This document shows positions 1 to 13,600 of a stretch of DNA of 64,000 nt, in pieces; within the stretch, counting starts at the first letter, position 1, and each line of letters opens with the position of its first letter. The position numbers were made by a program, and so were the translations under genes. The notes beneath the pieces are model-generated. The model saw only the letters and a program-made list of their open reading frames with translations, had not been told where the DNA came from and did not search any database. This stretch comes from Capitulum mitella (taxonomy: Eukaryota > Arthropoda > Thecostraca > Pollicipedomorpha > Pollicipedidae): assembly GCA_030062745.1 (NCBI GenBank), contig CP099841.1:1116001-1180000 (forward strand), read 5' to 3'.

Positions 1-3000
1 GGCGTCTAAAACACAACTGCTGCTCGGAGTCTGGCGTTTGCGTCCAAAGATAAAAAGGCCACAGAGCACGGCGTCATTTCAGGGTAGGATGAAATAACTG
101 CACAGAAAGCTACACAAACAGCAGGCAGAAAAAACTCACAGAGTCGACCCTCTCCGCAGCTGTAATAACTGCAATTTAGTGGCCAATTACGCGAATGAAG
201 GGTGAGACGGATGTGGCTTGTTTACTGCGTCATTGGATAAACCAGCAGAAATGGCATAACTGACGACGGTGCGGCGGTGTTGGCGCCTGGACGGTCGTCC
301 TCCGTGCTGAGCGCGGTTGGTGCCGGAGGATGGAGAGGGCAGGGAACCCGGGATGGTGCCAGGCACCTCACGTGAAACTGGATAGGCTGTCCGCTTAGTG
401 GGAGAAGGTTAAAGCTAACCCCACAATGATCGTGGGGATGCATTAGATCCAAACCAAATCGGTAAGATCGTGGCTATCCCATGGCAATCATGGCTATCCC
501 AATGATTTCATTTGATCCATATCAATCGTGTCACATGTTTGTTTCGTGAGAAACACAAAATCAAACTTCTCGCTTGCTCACGAACCTAATATGTGTCGTG
601 TCCTAGAGGGATCTTGGACGCTGGACTGGTGCAAAGAAATAAACGGAACCTGGAGACAAATAGCATATGATCTTTCGTAGTAATCGATTATTCTTATCGT
701 GGCCTTTGCCTGGTCATGTTTGGAATTATCGCCAACTTTTATCTTTGCTACGTGTACAACAAAATCTACAAAACAGGCAACATTTTAAACTGCACAAAAT
801 TGTATGGTTAAAGGCTGTTCTGTTCGCAGAGTTACAGTAGTAAATGAACAGAAAACTGAGTCATATTATGCTTTGGCACTTCCCATGGCACCATGTTTAC
901 AGCTTTGAGCCCTTGGCTGCACATCTTTGGTAGACATAAACAGATGTATTATACCATACAAACATTGCGAATGCATGTGTGAAAATTAATATGTTCGAGC
1001 TCGTTTCAAACTATAACCGACCAGGATTATACCTCAGATCAAGTTCAGACTTACTTTCTCCACATCCTGTACTAAACCGACCAATATTTGCAACTTTGAT
1101 AGTCTCGCCAGTCAAGCCAGGGAATTGACTCGATGTCGCTGTGCGAATGTTGTGGCCAGACGGTTTGAATCACTGTCTTTCCCCCTCCAAAGTCTGTCTT
1201 TGAATCCCCTACATTTGTTAAAATGGATGGCGTGAGCAGCCCTTTTTCAACACAACCTAATGTAAACCCGACAGTTAATGGGGGTATGTCACCATAGCAT
1301 GTCCCTCTTGGTGGAGAGGGGGGAGGGGACGTCAGGCAACCCCACTCAATAAATCCGTAACCCATGGACAGATCTTCCTGATTCGAAAGGTAATCGACTG
1401 CCTTCTTTGAACTTTAAGATTACATATCAAGTTATAAGTCACTTCAAAGGTCAATAGGCCAATATTTGACCAATTTAAGGAAGTTCTACATACGATAGCA
1501 ATACACTTTGGACGCAAGGAAACGTCAGAGGTCAAGGTATGTAATGCCATATTAAGAATTCAGCTATACTGTATTTTTTAAGTATGCCTAAAAGGATGCA
1601 CACGGCATAAATATCAGTCATGAAATGCCATAAAACGACACAAATACCTCTAAAAACTTGTGCTCGCTGCTTAAAGAAAATCTTTAAGTGGTTGTCACAA
1701 CTGGTTTTATGGTTTATAATGATCTAAATTCGGCCCAGGATGGCATTGTGTGAGGTCATGGGTGGCCTACAATGATCTCGTGACATCATAACACATGTGG
1801 AACATTCCCGGTTATTTGAAAACACTGGTGCATCGGTAAGAAAAGAGGAAAACTGAAAATGGCAAAATTATAAAACGGGTGTCTTTATAACGTAACCTTT
1901 ACAGTTTCCGCAACTGCGCAATACCACTGTTCAAAATTGATTCAGAACCATGGAAAACTTGACAATGCTGCGTTTCATGGTCACAGAGTTAAACGGTGGA
2001 GAAACGAGTGATGGCATCCACTCCAACCCCTTGCAGCTGTCGCAGATTAACATTTACATGCATACATGCATAACATAACATAACATTGCCGTGTGGGACG
2101 GCAAGGAGCTCGCTTGTGCACTTCATTCACCGGGAGTCTCAACCACCCGCTGCGCTCTCATACCGGCGTAGGCGGATGTGGGTGGCCAGAAGGGATCAGG
2201 TTAAAGCTACATGTTACCAACATTTCGTTATTAAATGGTTATTAAATTCGGCCACAATGATAAGTTCACCGGTGGCCGAAGTTTTCGACAAGAATGTAGG
2301 CAAACGCGCGACCAGATCACTCGGGAAAAGGCTACAGCACCCCCAGCTTACTACGCTTTTTCATCATGACGGCAGATCAGGAAGGGACATATGTAGTTCG
2401 TGGAGAATCCTCTTTTCGGAGACTGCTTTCTGGTACTGCGCTTCGAGAGAGAGAGAGAAAAAAAACACGTCGCAAAACACGGGGAAGAAACGTTTCCCAG
2501 CAGCCGCCAGCGGAATGGACCGAAATCGACCTGACGCTGAGGGAAAGCCGGCCATAATCGGCCTCGTTCGTGGGGCCGATTCAAGGCCAGTGGAGCGTGC
2601 TCTCCGCCAGATGTCAGTTTCCGCTATTTAAATCCGTCCGCTGCGGCCGGCCGGCCGGCCCGGCTCGCATTGTTCCGGTCGGCCTGCGCCGTCGCCCGGT
2701 CACGCGAGCCCGCCTCCCGCCGGTCGGCTGCAGCCTGCAATGCGACGCGTGCTGCAAAGGCGTCGGCCCCAGCTGCCGAAGGCCGGCCTCTCAGGCCTGA
2801 CGAAGACAGGCAATTTGTGGCGCGAATTAAGTGGGCGTCCGGGCGCCGGCCGGCTCGGGACAGGCGCCGACTGCCACCGCCCGACGCTCACCGAGCGCCT
2901 GCGGCGGAGCTGACACAGCTGGCATACAGCTGGCACGGCTGACGTACAGCTGACGTAACGGACAGAACCGATATACTGTTGATATAGCCGACACAGCTGA

Positions 3001-6000
3001 CACCGCTGGCATGGCCGACACAGCCGACATAAAGCCGACATAGACGACAGAACTGATATACACCTGACATAGCCAACACAGCCGAGATACGGCCGGCATA
3101 GCCGCTAGATCTAACATACAGCTGACGCAGCCGACTCAGCTGAATAGGCTAACAAAACTGACAGAGCCGCTGAGCTGGAGCCAATGGAGCAGGCATGGCT
3201 GACAGAGCCGGCATGCTTGACGGGTTTGAACGGGACGAGGGAGTTGACGCATCTGACTGATCTGAGGAATCCCGCAGAGCCAAGACAGTCGACGGCGCCG
3301 ACATGCCGGACGGGACAGTCAGAGCTGCCGAAGGCGAGCCGACGGAGCCGGCGTGGCTGGCCTGGCAGAGCTGAGAGAACAGACAGCGAGAGCTGCACCA
3401 GCAGCAGGCGGCTCAGCGACCGAAGCCGTCACTGAGACCACAAAGCGCCCAGCAAAGGGATCATGGTCAGATGCGTGGACCTGTTGGAGTGCAGGCTCAG
3501 AAGCTTCCTACGAAGAAATCACCGGCGATTTCGCAACGAGAGTGAATCCGCACCCGACCCGTCATTAACGACCGCCTCGAATCGCTGCTCACCGCCAACA
3601 CTCTCGCCTAGTGTTGTCACGGAGCACGCAACACCGGTAAACCAGGCGTGGACTACATGCCCGGTGCGTGAAGTGCCTCAGCGTCAAACATTGGTAGCCT
3701 CTGCCGGTTCTGACTGTTGGAAACTCTGTTCACCTCACCACGAACGATAACCTCTCCCGCATTCCTAGTTCTGGATCACTCCGCACCAGGTCTGTAACGT
3801 GTTCCCGGTCAGACACCCGGAGTGGCCCGGTACCGTTCTCGACGGCAGGGCGTCCGTGCCCCAGCCGGACTCTTCCGGCTTCGAGCGCCGGCGGCGCAAT
3901 CTAGCGGCCAAAACGCGAACACAGCCGCCGCCTCGGGCCCAGAACCGGGCCCTAAATTCGGCGCGATGACTGCCAGGATTTCGGCGCGCCTCGTCCCCGG
4001 CCTGCGGCCGCAAGGCTGGCTGGCAGGAATAAATCGGACACGAGCACCGGTCGCAGTCGCTACCAGCCGCAGCCGTCACGTGACGCCACGTCAACGGCGT
4101 GACGTCACGGGGAATCTCGGTGTGGTCGGCGCGTGCCGGGTGACGCTGTCACGTCCGCCGCCGTCGGCGGAGCGGACGGAAGCGTGGCAGGCACTGCTCA
4201 TCTGAAAGAACGTGATTCGCCGCCTGCCCGGCGCATCTGCCATTCAGTCTGTCTATTTGCCTCGACAGTATTGACTCAATACTGCTTTCATGCTATTAGC
4301 GCGGACGGCATACGGCCCCCTGCAATAACACGAAGTGTTTTCTCTCGCATGGGGCTGGGAGGGAAATCGCTCATGGAAAGACGTGGTAACTTTGACGGCG
4401 GCTGCCGGACTCCGGACGCAGAGAAAGGAACACTGCGCATTGCCGGGAAACCACTGCCGTTTGGGACAGAAAAGCCAATTAAGTCTTTGTTCCTTCAGAA
4501 GACTACCCATTGATATTTGTTGGTTCGATTTTGGGTTCTAGACAATGGAAGCAGGATGGGTTTGGACACACGTCTTCGTCTTGTCAAAGAGCAAGTGCTA
4601 AGGGTCATCTATAATTGTAACAAAGGCTTCAAAGCAATCCATAAAGACGCTCCTTTAAAGATAAAAACGCAGCCATAAGTCGGTCAGGATTTTCGGAAGC
4701 CTAAGCCACTTTCCCGGTCATGCCGGACATGTGGCGACACAGGTTCAATCGGACACTATGTACTGTCTGGTTTTCTCTCTCGGGCGACGACCAGGCGCTC
4801 TGTGACTTAATCGTGGATCTATTTCCATGACAGAAAGGCGACACATAAGCTATGCTGGACGCCTAAAACTGCTGACAAATTGGGGCATGTATGGCGTAAA
4901 GCAAACGTTGAGAACAGTTGTCCAATGCGTCATTACGAACTCCTGGCCAATCAGCCGAATCAGTGAACTGATAACCGATGGTGGAAGGAAAAATGTTAAG
5001 TTCTTTACCGTTACCGCAAATCTGTTTTCATCTATAATCAATGGGTATCTGACAGCCAGACCACTTGTTCAAGGGTTGTCGAAACAAAATGAACCGTTTG
5101 TTATGTCATTACCTCATGTCATGTCGGTGGAATTAGGCCCTAAGAACAATTCCTTTTCCTGTGTAGGATATGCCAGGAGAATTTTATAACTTAGTTTGGG
5201 ACAAATGGTTTCGAGGTGGTTAGAATTCCATGGAATTTTTGTAAAGGAAGTTGTGCATTGATTTCTATTAGCAACGAAACAACCATAAACTTATTCAAAC
5301 TTATTTCATAAAGAAATTCAGGAGAGAAAATAGTTTACCTTGGCTGTAAATGGATTTCTTTGTTACTTTTTCAACAATGTTATCAGCTTAAATCTAGCCC
5401 AACTGCTGTATAGTTTTGGGACATTGTCCCGGTCCGGGCCAAGGGTATCAAGATTATTTATCGAAGAAGCGTAGTTCAAGAGATATCTGTGAAAGCATTT
5501 AATCTGTCCATAAAAAAACATAGTTCAAAAGATATCTGTAAAAACATTCAATCCATCAATGAATCAATCAAGCAAACAAACATTCGTAACCATGGTTTTT
5601 CATCCAGTGTACGACTGAAATTCGTCCACTGCGCTCACTCCGTTTCAGCACATGGCGACCTGCTGCCGATGATGAACGGAATTCTATTAGCCGATCCAAA
5701 TGATCCTTGCTCTGCTCACTGTTGCTGTCAGGGCGCATTGCATGAACTGGGGACGCCCTGGCACATACATCGAAACTCGGAGTGTCTCATTCGATGACGT
5801 AAGAAACCACTGGAAATGAAAAACGAGCTATCGCTGATGTTGGAATGGCATCTCGTTACACGGCTCACTTATCCGAATGGATGAGGAGAGGAATTGCTCT
5901 CTATCTTTTTACCATTTCTGCCTGGCAGCGCAGAGATCTGCTGCAGGCTGACAGGAACTGCGTCTTGCCCGGGTGATGATGCTGGCACGAACTGCACGAA

Positions 6001-6069
6001 CTGGCAGGCTCTCGAGCAGCTTAATACGCTTCAGAGATTACTGCGGTGACCATCCGTTCTGCCAGATGA
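1..6069. other. upstream region without a recognised gene
   Basis: No conserved coding exon was recognised here. The missing beta1 signal-peptide exon may lie here or further upstream; I could not identify it. Contents: a TATTTAAAT element at about 2626 next to a GC-rich block (2630-2890), decayed minisatellite (2905-3430) and another GC-rich block (3820-4200). The open frames at 2086-2631 and 4827-5189 have no family signature. Confidence 0.45.
2905..3430 (+). repeat. decayed short-period minisatellite
   Basis: Many diverged 11-12 bp units of the type agccgacatag / acagctgacac run through this stretch, with insertions. Frames on both strands here are low-complexity by-products. Confidence 0.6.
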
Positions 6070-6290
6070 TGGTCTGTTGGGCTGACGGACAGTGTACTCT
6101 CCCAGGGTGATGGGAATACGGAGTACTGGACTGTCGGACAGTGTACTCCCCCAGAGTGATGGGAATACGGAGTACTGGACTGTCGGACAGCGTACTCCCC
6201 CAGGGCGATGGGAATACGGTGTACTGGACTGTCGGACAGTGTATTCCGCCAGGAAATACGGAGTAATGGACTGCCGAACAATGCAGTCCG
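6070..6290 (+). repeat. 49-bp minisatellite next to beta1 exon 2
   Basis: Units start near 6091, 6140, 6189 and 6238 (49-bp period), each containing gggaatacggagtactgg and ctgtcggacag. The last unit is truncated. The array ends about 100 bp before the exon 2 acceptor. Confidence 0.85.
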
Positions 6291-6389
6291 TTCCGGAAAT
6301 GATGGCACGATGCACGGCCCGGCACGGCCAGTCTGTACGGGTGACTCGCTGCCTATTTGCGTGTGCTGATTCGTCATGTGCTGTTTCAG

Positions 6390-6526
6390 GGATGGGCTCA
6401 GAGGACGAGGAGAGATTAGTCGCCGACCTCTTCTTCGGCTACAACAAGCTGATTCGGCCTGTGGAAAACATGACCAAAACCGTCAATGTTGAATTCGGCC
6501 TCGCGTTCATCCAGCTGATCAGCGTG
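6390..6526 (+). CDS. nAChRbeta1: nAChR beta1 exon 2 (N-terminal helix)
   Basis: The acceptor ctgtttcag ends at 6389 and the donor gtgaga starts at 6527. The exon has 2 nt completing a split codon and then 45 codons, beginning GSEDEERLVADLFFGYN and ending LAFIQLISV. This is the conserved first helix and beta1 strand of beta1 subunits. NMT is a potential N-glycosylation site. The ATG at 6392 is probably internal: no signal peptide follows it, and the exon opens in phase 1, so a signal-peptide exon should lie upstream. A 49-bp minisatellite ends about 100 bp before the acceptor. Confidence 0.93.
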
Positions 6527-9500
6527 GTGAGATCCGTAGCGAAGTTCAGGGAAAGGCTTGTTTGCAACACGCAAGCTTTGTGTGATTTTGATCATGTCTT
6601 ATCACGTGTTCGCTTTCTGAAAACTGGTGCTGTCTGTTTCATGTTTGGAAAGATTGCATTGCAACAATTGAGAAGAATCAGTTTGAAATCCGTAAAAAAT
6701 GCAATGAAATCTTTAAAAAGCATTAGACCATTTCAATACCCCATGGTGATGTGATTTGTTCCGAAAAAGTCGGCAATATCTGCCAAGTTGAGGTGCAAGA
6801 CCCTTGCATACTTCTGGATAGGAATGGGTCAGGGGCCGGGCCATGGTTCTCATTTGGCGGAACTCATGTCTTGCACTGGAAGGCAGACAGCCAAGACAGA
6901 TGGCTACTTTTTTGAGCGATTTAATATCAGGGGCAGGAATCATTAGGATCTGAATTGCAGGATTTCCAGTCCTGAATTGTAGCTTGCAGTTGGGATGAAT
7001 TCCTTAAAAAAATCCGATTGTGGGTTTTACTACATTTTTCTGCAATGCTTGTTGCAATCCTTGCACACTCCCGTTCATTTGTAACGTCCGTGAATGTAAA
7101 CCGTTACTTTATGGCGTTACACAAGCGAAGGACCCAACGACGCGGTTTCAATGTAAAGTTCGCTCGCTGTCGATCTGAGCGTCGGCCGTAGCTGTGGTGG
7201 TGATAGCGGGCAGAGTTTCTTATCCCCTGCGCGTCAGAGTGTACTGTCCGGTCAGGGTAACAGCCCTGATCGGACGCGCACGTCAGCGAGTCGGGAGAAA
7301 GACTGCCTAGCTCTAGGTGACAAGCTACTGAGGTCAGCTGGGGGCATCTTGCTAGGTCAAAGGTCAGTCTGCCGATGAAAGAGAGAAAATGGGCGGAAAT
7401 AAAACGGCACACGGAAGTAGTAACAAAACTCGACGCAACAGCTCAGACAGAACCTGTTCTGCTCGCAAGACTAGCGAGACCCATTCCATCCAATCATTTT
7501 GACACGAGCGACCGTATGTAACACCACAGGAACAGTGTAGTATGCAAATTGTCATTTATCATGATGTTCGTATACTTTTTTTGAACCATGAAATAAAATA
7601 GACAAGATTTGGAACATTTCCCTAATTTGGGGTTGGCTGGGGTAGAGCTAAATCTGCATTCTCCTTTTTCTAGACCAAATCTTGTTTACGCCACGGACCA
7701 CTGCCAGCGAGTTCAGTCTGCATTGACCAGTGATGCTGCGTAACAAGATTTTCAGGAGTCTCAGAGCACAGAAACTCCACTCGGAGCTGGCCGTGCTGAC
7801 AGGCATTGCCAAACCTTGGAGGGATCGTCCCACTCATCAGACGTTGGGGGAAACGTCTCCTCCGTCTCTCCCTCTGCTCTGTATCCCATGTATTCAAGAG
7901 GACAGAAGTTGGCCGCGACGTAAGGAATTGTGTGAAAATCGAGAAATGTTTTTCCTCAACCGAAACAAAATGCTTAATTTTAAGGACAGGAGATTATGAG
8001 ATTATGACCAAGATTATGACATTATGAGATATGGTAATTCAATCGGGTTATGAGAAAATGTCCTTCCAAATGTTTGTTACTTAACCCGGAACCACCCAGG
8101 GGGGAGTGTCAGATGGGGCACCCCCTCGGTTTTTCGTGAATAATTCCTTATCGTCACGGCCAGCCCACCCAAATTTTCATACCTGTTCATCAATCAGCGT
8201 TCCATATTTTGACATCAGAATCATTTACATGCTAGGTCAGGTCATGGAGATATGACTTGATAAATGATTCCTTGCATGCATGTTTTTGCCTCTCTGGGCA
8301 GCAGCGCGAACATGCTTCGTTTTTTTCTATGACGTTCGCGAATATAATGCATGGATTATTTAGATTTACATAGGACACAGTCCCCAAAAGGATATACAAC
8401 CGTCACACGGCAACATTAGAGGTCGTGCTAAGTAACATGTATGATGAAAGTTGGACTGCTGCCTTGTGGGTGATAGAAGAGGCTGCCGCTGGCCTTCCCA
8501 CATCATTCAAACCAGAGAAGCAAATCTATGTGCGGCTCTTAGCAAGTTGAACAAATGCAACGGAAGATCATGACAAGGCACGTCATAGGTATATGTCAAA
8601 ACGAAATAAAATACAACATTGCCTACAGAAGACTGTTCAGAACAGCAGAGAGCGCTCATTGCCGTTAGTCAGAAAAAGAAAAAATGACTTATCTGACCTG
8701 ATCTGACTTGAACTTGTCTCGATAAAGAGCTGACAGATCACAGCAGACAGATTCCTTGATTCCTTGGATTCTCCTTGATCCTTGATTCCTGGGATTCCTT
8801 GACGCAGTCAGGAATCCCAGCGGTTATTTATTGCTCTTTGGCAGGAAAAGTAATGCAGTCTTATGTGACCTGACCTGGACTTACCGTGACTGGATGAAAA
8901 GCATAAAATGCAAAACTGATGATCAAAAGGCTTTATTCAGTCCTTGTCACATGGACTAAACGGCTGCGAATAAGTATCGATCTTTGGCATGTAAAATAAG
9001 ACTAGTACTCATCCGGCCTAGGCTGACTTTGACCGGGCCTTTTTTAACATTTTAGCATGTTTCTGATCCACAAGGTCGCGACTTTTCTTCTGATACCCAG
9101 ATGAAGGCTCTAAGACCAGTATCGCGGATAATACGATGTACGAACCGATGTTAGTTTTTCCGACGTCGTGTTATGCGTTTTACGCGACCTGTGATACCAT
9201 CATTCACGTGACCAGGGCTAACACAGTATTTTCTGAATTGCGCGAAACCCGGGGCTATCGATTGGTTGTAGCCTGGTTCTACCCTTAAGATCGATTGGTG
9301 GTAGAAGGGTTCAAATCCGACCGTCAGATCCTGAGATAACAGGGGGAGGGGTTGCCCTTTTTGACACCGTCCAGGCGGTGGCGGCTACGTACAAATTCAT
9401 GAAAGCGTCAACGTTTATCGTGCGATTACTGATGCTCATCCTCTGTCACAGACGATGAACACCGTGGTGCGTTTCGTTGTGGTTGTTTCAGCGAAAATGT

Positions 9501-10598
9501 ATTATTCTAAGAAAGGACTCCAAAATGGATTGCGGATTGGATTTCATTCCTTTCGGTTTTGGAGATCTGGGATTTAGTAGCACTCCTGTTGGTGCTAAGG
9601 ACTCGGGGATTTAATTACATTCCTTTTTAAAAGCATTTTGACTATCCACGGCCAATGGATAGACATAATGCGTAATCTTCAGCGACTGGGCAGTTTAGTT
9701 TAGTCCTAACATTGTGTGAAATTTCTTGCCTTTCAATGCTGGTTTGTCTTTGTGATCAGATATCATCTCGCGGCCGACGCGAATTCATTATTCAGAAGAC
9801 TGTTCCGAAGCCGGACCTGCCGCTCAGCTGCACGAACTGGCTGGTTTCAGGAGAAAACTCAATGAAAAAGATCCCCTTCATTTGCTAAGCCTGCGCCTGC
9901 ATAGAACGTGATAGTCGAGACCAGAAATGTTCTTGCTACATTGCAACACGTTTCATTTTTAAAAAGAAACTAATTTGTTTTCTTGTTTCAGAACGAGAAG
10001 AACCAGATCATGAAGTCAAACGTTTGGCTCCGGCTGGTGAGATATGACAGTATTCGCGACAAATGGTTTTACGTATGTTTCGCAAGCTTCTTCAAAGGGT
10101 TTTTTTACTGCGTCAGTTCTTGTAAAAATCCTTTTTTTAGCTGCAATAACTCTGGTTGATTCTTTCCGATAGACTCAGTTCTCGAGCCCATAAATCTTGT
10201 CACTGCAATCAGTTTCACGGGCGAACAAAACATGTTTCTGGTAATGTTTGGAATATGCGTCATGCATGAATATACATTATTTACAGTTAAATACATACTG
10301 AATTCGTTTAGCTTGTACCTGTTCTCTGTCTTGTTTCAAACTTGTTCTCTGCCTTATCACAGAATATGGCTATGGCACAAAACATTTCGTGCCAACTGCT
10401 TCATCCCAGCAACATTTAATGCTTCACATAATATGTGTCATTAAAGTCGCAAGACTCAGTTCATTTTTCTTCTGGCTTAAAAAAAAAACATGTGTGGAAG
10501 TACGTCGAGCCATTTTGTCATATTTTGTACCAATCATTTTCCTCATTACCGCTTTACTAAAAAGAAAAAACAACCCTAACAGCATATACGCACATATG

Positions 10599-10632
<34 letters not shown>

Positions 10633-13600
10633 CATAGGTGAAGTGGATTACGACTGCTCTCTCATACGTAACCTTAGAGAATTTAAATCATCTGCACACT
10701 CCATATGGCCCCAGGTTAGACTCAAATCTGTGGCGTAGCCAGTCAACATTGGACGTGCTGGAGCACCAACAAAAGGATAAAAAAGTACACATATACATAC
10801 AACATATATGAAGTTTTATGGTTACATGGATGTTCTGCTTCTATTCAAGAAAAGCATTTTCGTTAAATTCTGATCAGCTATATGTCCATTCAGATCAATG
10901 CCAACTGTTCTCGCAGCTGGAGCAATGGCCTTTTAAATGCCGAGAATTGTTGATGCTGTCCTATTTTGAAACAAAGCGTCCATTCATAATTTCTCTGGGT
11001 CTAGAGAATAACTGACATTTCTAGCCTGAATGACCTTTGCATTCGACGCGCCATTTATGCTGATCTGAGTTTTGGTTCAGAGAACACTGATAATATCCAA
11101 TGACAGGGAAATTGGAGAGCGCTGTCATGAAACGGCCATGAATAGTACCAGCTTTCCAACGACAAAGGTTACGGGTATATCGCAAGGTCGTACTTAGACT
11201 ATTTTGTAACGGGGAGAGGGGCGTGCGATTCGTCCCGATTCATTCCGCCATATTTTTCAGAGGCCAAAACCAATCCATTTGCGCCATCGCGCTCAAATCT
11301 GGCGACTATCCCTACGCATCCTTCCTAGACATTACACCAAATTTTCGACCTTCTTCGCGGGGCCAGGAATGGGTCCAATATTTGTTTCTGGCAGGCATTT
11401 CAGGCTACTGTGCGGTCGTACCAGACGAATACTCTTCCCTTTACATATCAGTGCCGCGAGCTAATACTTAGTACTACTATGACTTCAATGAGTGCCATCT
11501 GTGATAACATCGATCCATTTCGTCCACAAAATGTCCGAACGCTGCTAAGTGCGGACTCAGGGGGACATCGCAAGGGGCAATACAGCGTCATGTGTAAACG
11601 GGTTCTGCATACTGAAAACAAGCCATGGCTTGATAAATGAACATTTTAAAATGTCGAACACTTATAAGGACACGTTCTGCATAGGGAGCATAATTAAGGA
11701 TCAAGGGCAGAGCAAAGGTACAGGACTTTGTGAAGCTTGGACTTGCATCCATACACACTAATGGTTTACCTCACTGATTTTAACGAAAACAGTGACATGG
11801 AAAATACGTGACATGCACTTCTACACACATTGGTATGTGTACAACGACCGAAATGCAGAGAAACGAAACAAGGAAATAAGAACGATCGCTAGTTTCCTTG
11901 CATATTTAGCCATGTCTGTCTGCGCCGCTGTTCCGTATCCGACGAGAACAGATGCGTTTTCCGAATGAACTCTGAAGCGGGCTGCACAGCTTGTGTGTGG
12001 GCCCATTGGACTAGAAAAGACGAGGTCTCTCGATGCTCATCCGCGCTCAGGTGCAGTCTCTGTAGGTGTTACTCTAATCCAGAATTAGCACTCTTCGACG
12101 TGTGTCTAAACTAGACTGTATACTTCTCATCGACCGTCGAGATTAGTTTGAACTAGAGCTGAGACTCGACTGGACGGCTGTACAGTCCCCTCGCTGGTCC
12201 TACGGAGATGTCAGCCTTTTGCAAGGGTACGTAATGAACAGCTCTATAGAGGTCCGTCTAGGCCAGACCGTACAGACCCCGTGGAGGTCCGCCAGAACCA
12301 GACTGTACGGTTCTAGTGGAGGTCCATCTGGACACGACTGAATAGTCCTCGTGGAGATTCTTCTTGGTCAGGGACGGCTTTCAAAGACAGACAATGTGAA
12401 CAATGCTTATCTGCCGAAACACCATGTTTTTTTTCTTTTTTTTAGCGAGCTTGTTTAAGATGTATGAAGTATTACTGGAGACAAAGGGGCACAAAATTCT
12501 GAAGCAAATTCCGTGACCTTTATCTTGACATACTTATTTTTCAGTTTAGAAGCCCAGTCAAGGGACAATAAAGTAGTTGCATCTTGCTCGCCGAATAGAA
12601 AGACGACTATGCTGTCACTTTGCTCTATGCTGAGTGTTGCTAAGTCTGCAACAAGTTTCGCACTAAATTTTTCACATCATTTGGATCATTAACTACTCCA
12701 GTCAGTTATGAACCTATCACTTCAACACAAAATAATTTTTATATGTAGTGCTGGCCTTTCAAAACTGGAAAATATTTCTTCCTTTAAACTTATTCCGCCA
12801 TCATTTAGTGGACTTAAGCCACACAGAAGCTTTTAGTTGAGACTAACACATTTTAGCGACGCGGGCAAAACAACATCTTGACAGATATGACGCAGGTCAA
12901 CAAATAAGTCCGATGTAGAAATCATTGTAGATTTATGAAATTCGTGGATTGCAGCAGTTTTTGGTAATGCGGTAATGCAGGTCTGGCGCAAAGTACTCGA
13001 ATGAACTCTTGAATGGTACAAGCCAGTCAGTGATAGTTGGCTCAAACTGTACAAGTGGGCCTGTGGCTTTGCCACATTCGCATCACTGCCTGAATTTCCC
13101 CCACTTTACTTCTGAAATTAGTTTTAACTATTCCTTCTACGTCACTGAGTAATACAATACCTAAGACCTTCATCTTGTCAACCCAACGCATAGCAGAATC
13201 ATGGCAGATTGGTTGACGATCTGTTTGAAGCCCAGCCCACATGGCTTGGGTTCTTTTAATGCTAAGAAAAAGGCCCCAAGTACTTCGCAGCCACACCAAG
13301 GTCATGAAACAATGCCCTGCATGTTCACGGAACCGTCCAACATGCAGAGAGTGTCATCTGTGTAACAAGGTACTTTGATTTCTTCTTCCCCTATACGAAC
13401 GCCTCTTACGATGGGCTTATTTTTATCTTCAAAATCAGGCATTCGACCACCAGCAAAAGTAAAAAGCTTAATGAGTCCCCTTGTCTACAAGTTCTTTCTA
13501 AACTGATAGTTTCAGAAATGTGCCCATTGTATACTTTTCTCACCACTGAGTTTTCTTAAAGTATTGCCACGTAATTATTTCAGGAGTAAAACCCTACCTT

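Noticed and set aside
4827..5189. 120-codon plus-strand frame
   Set aside because: No recognisable family, signal or neighbouring exon; AT/GC composition like its surroundings. It may be chance.
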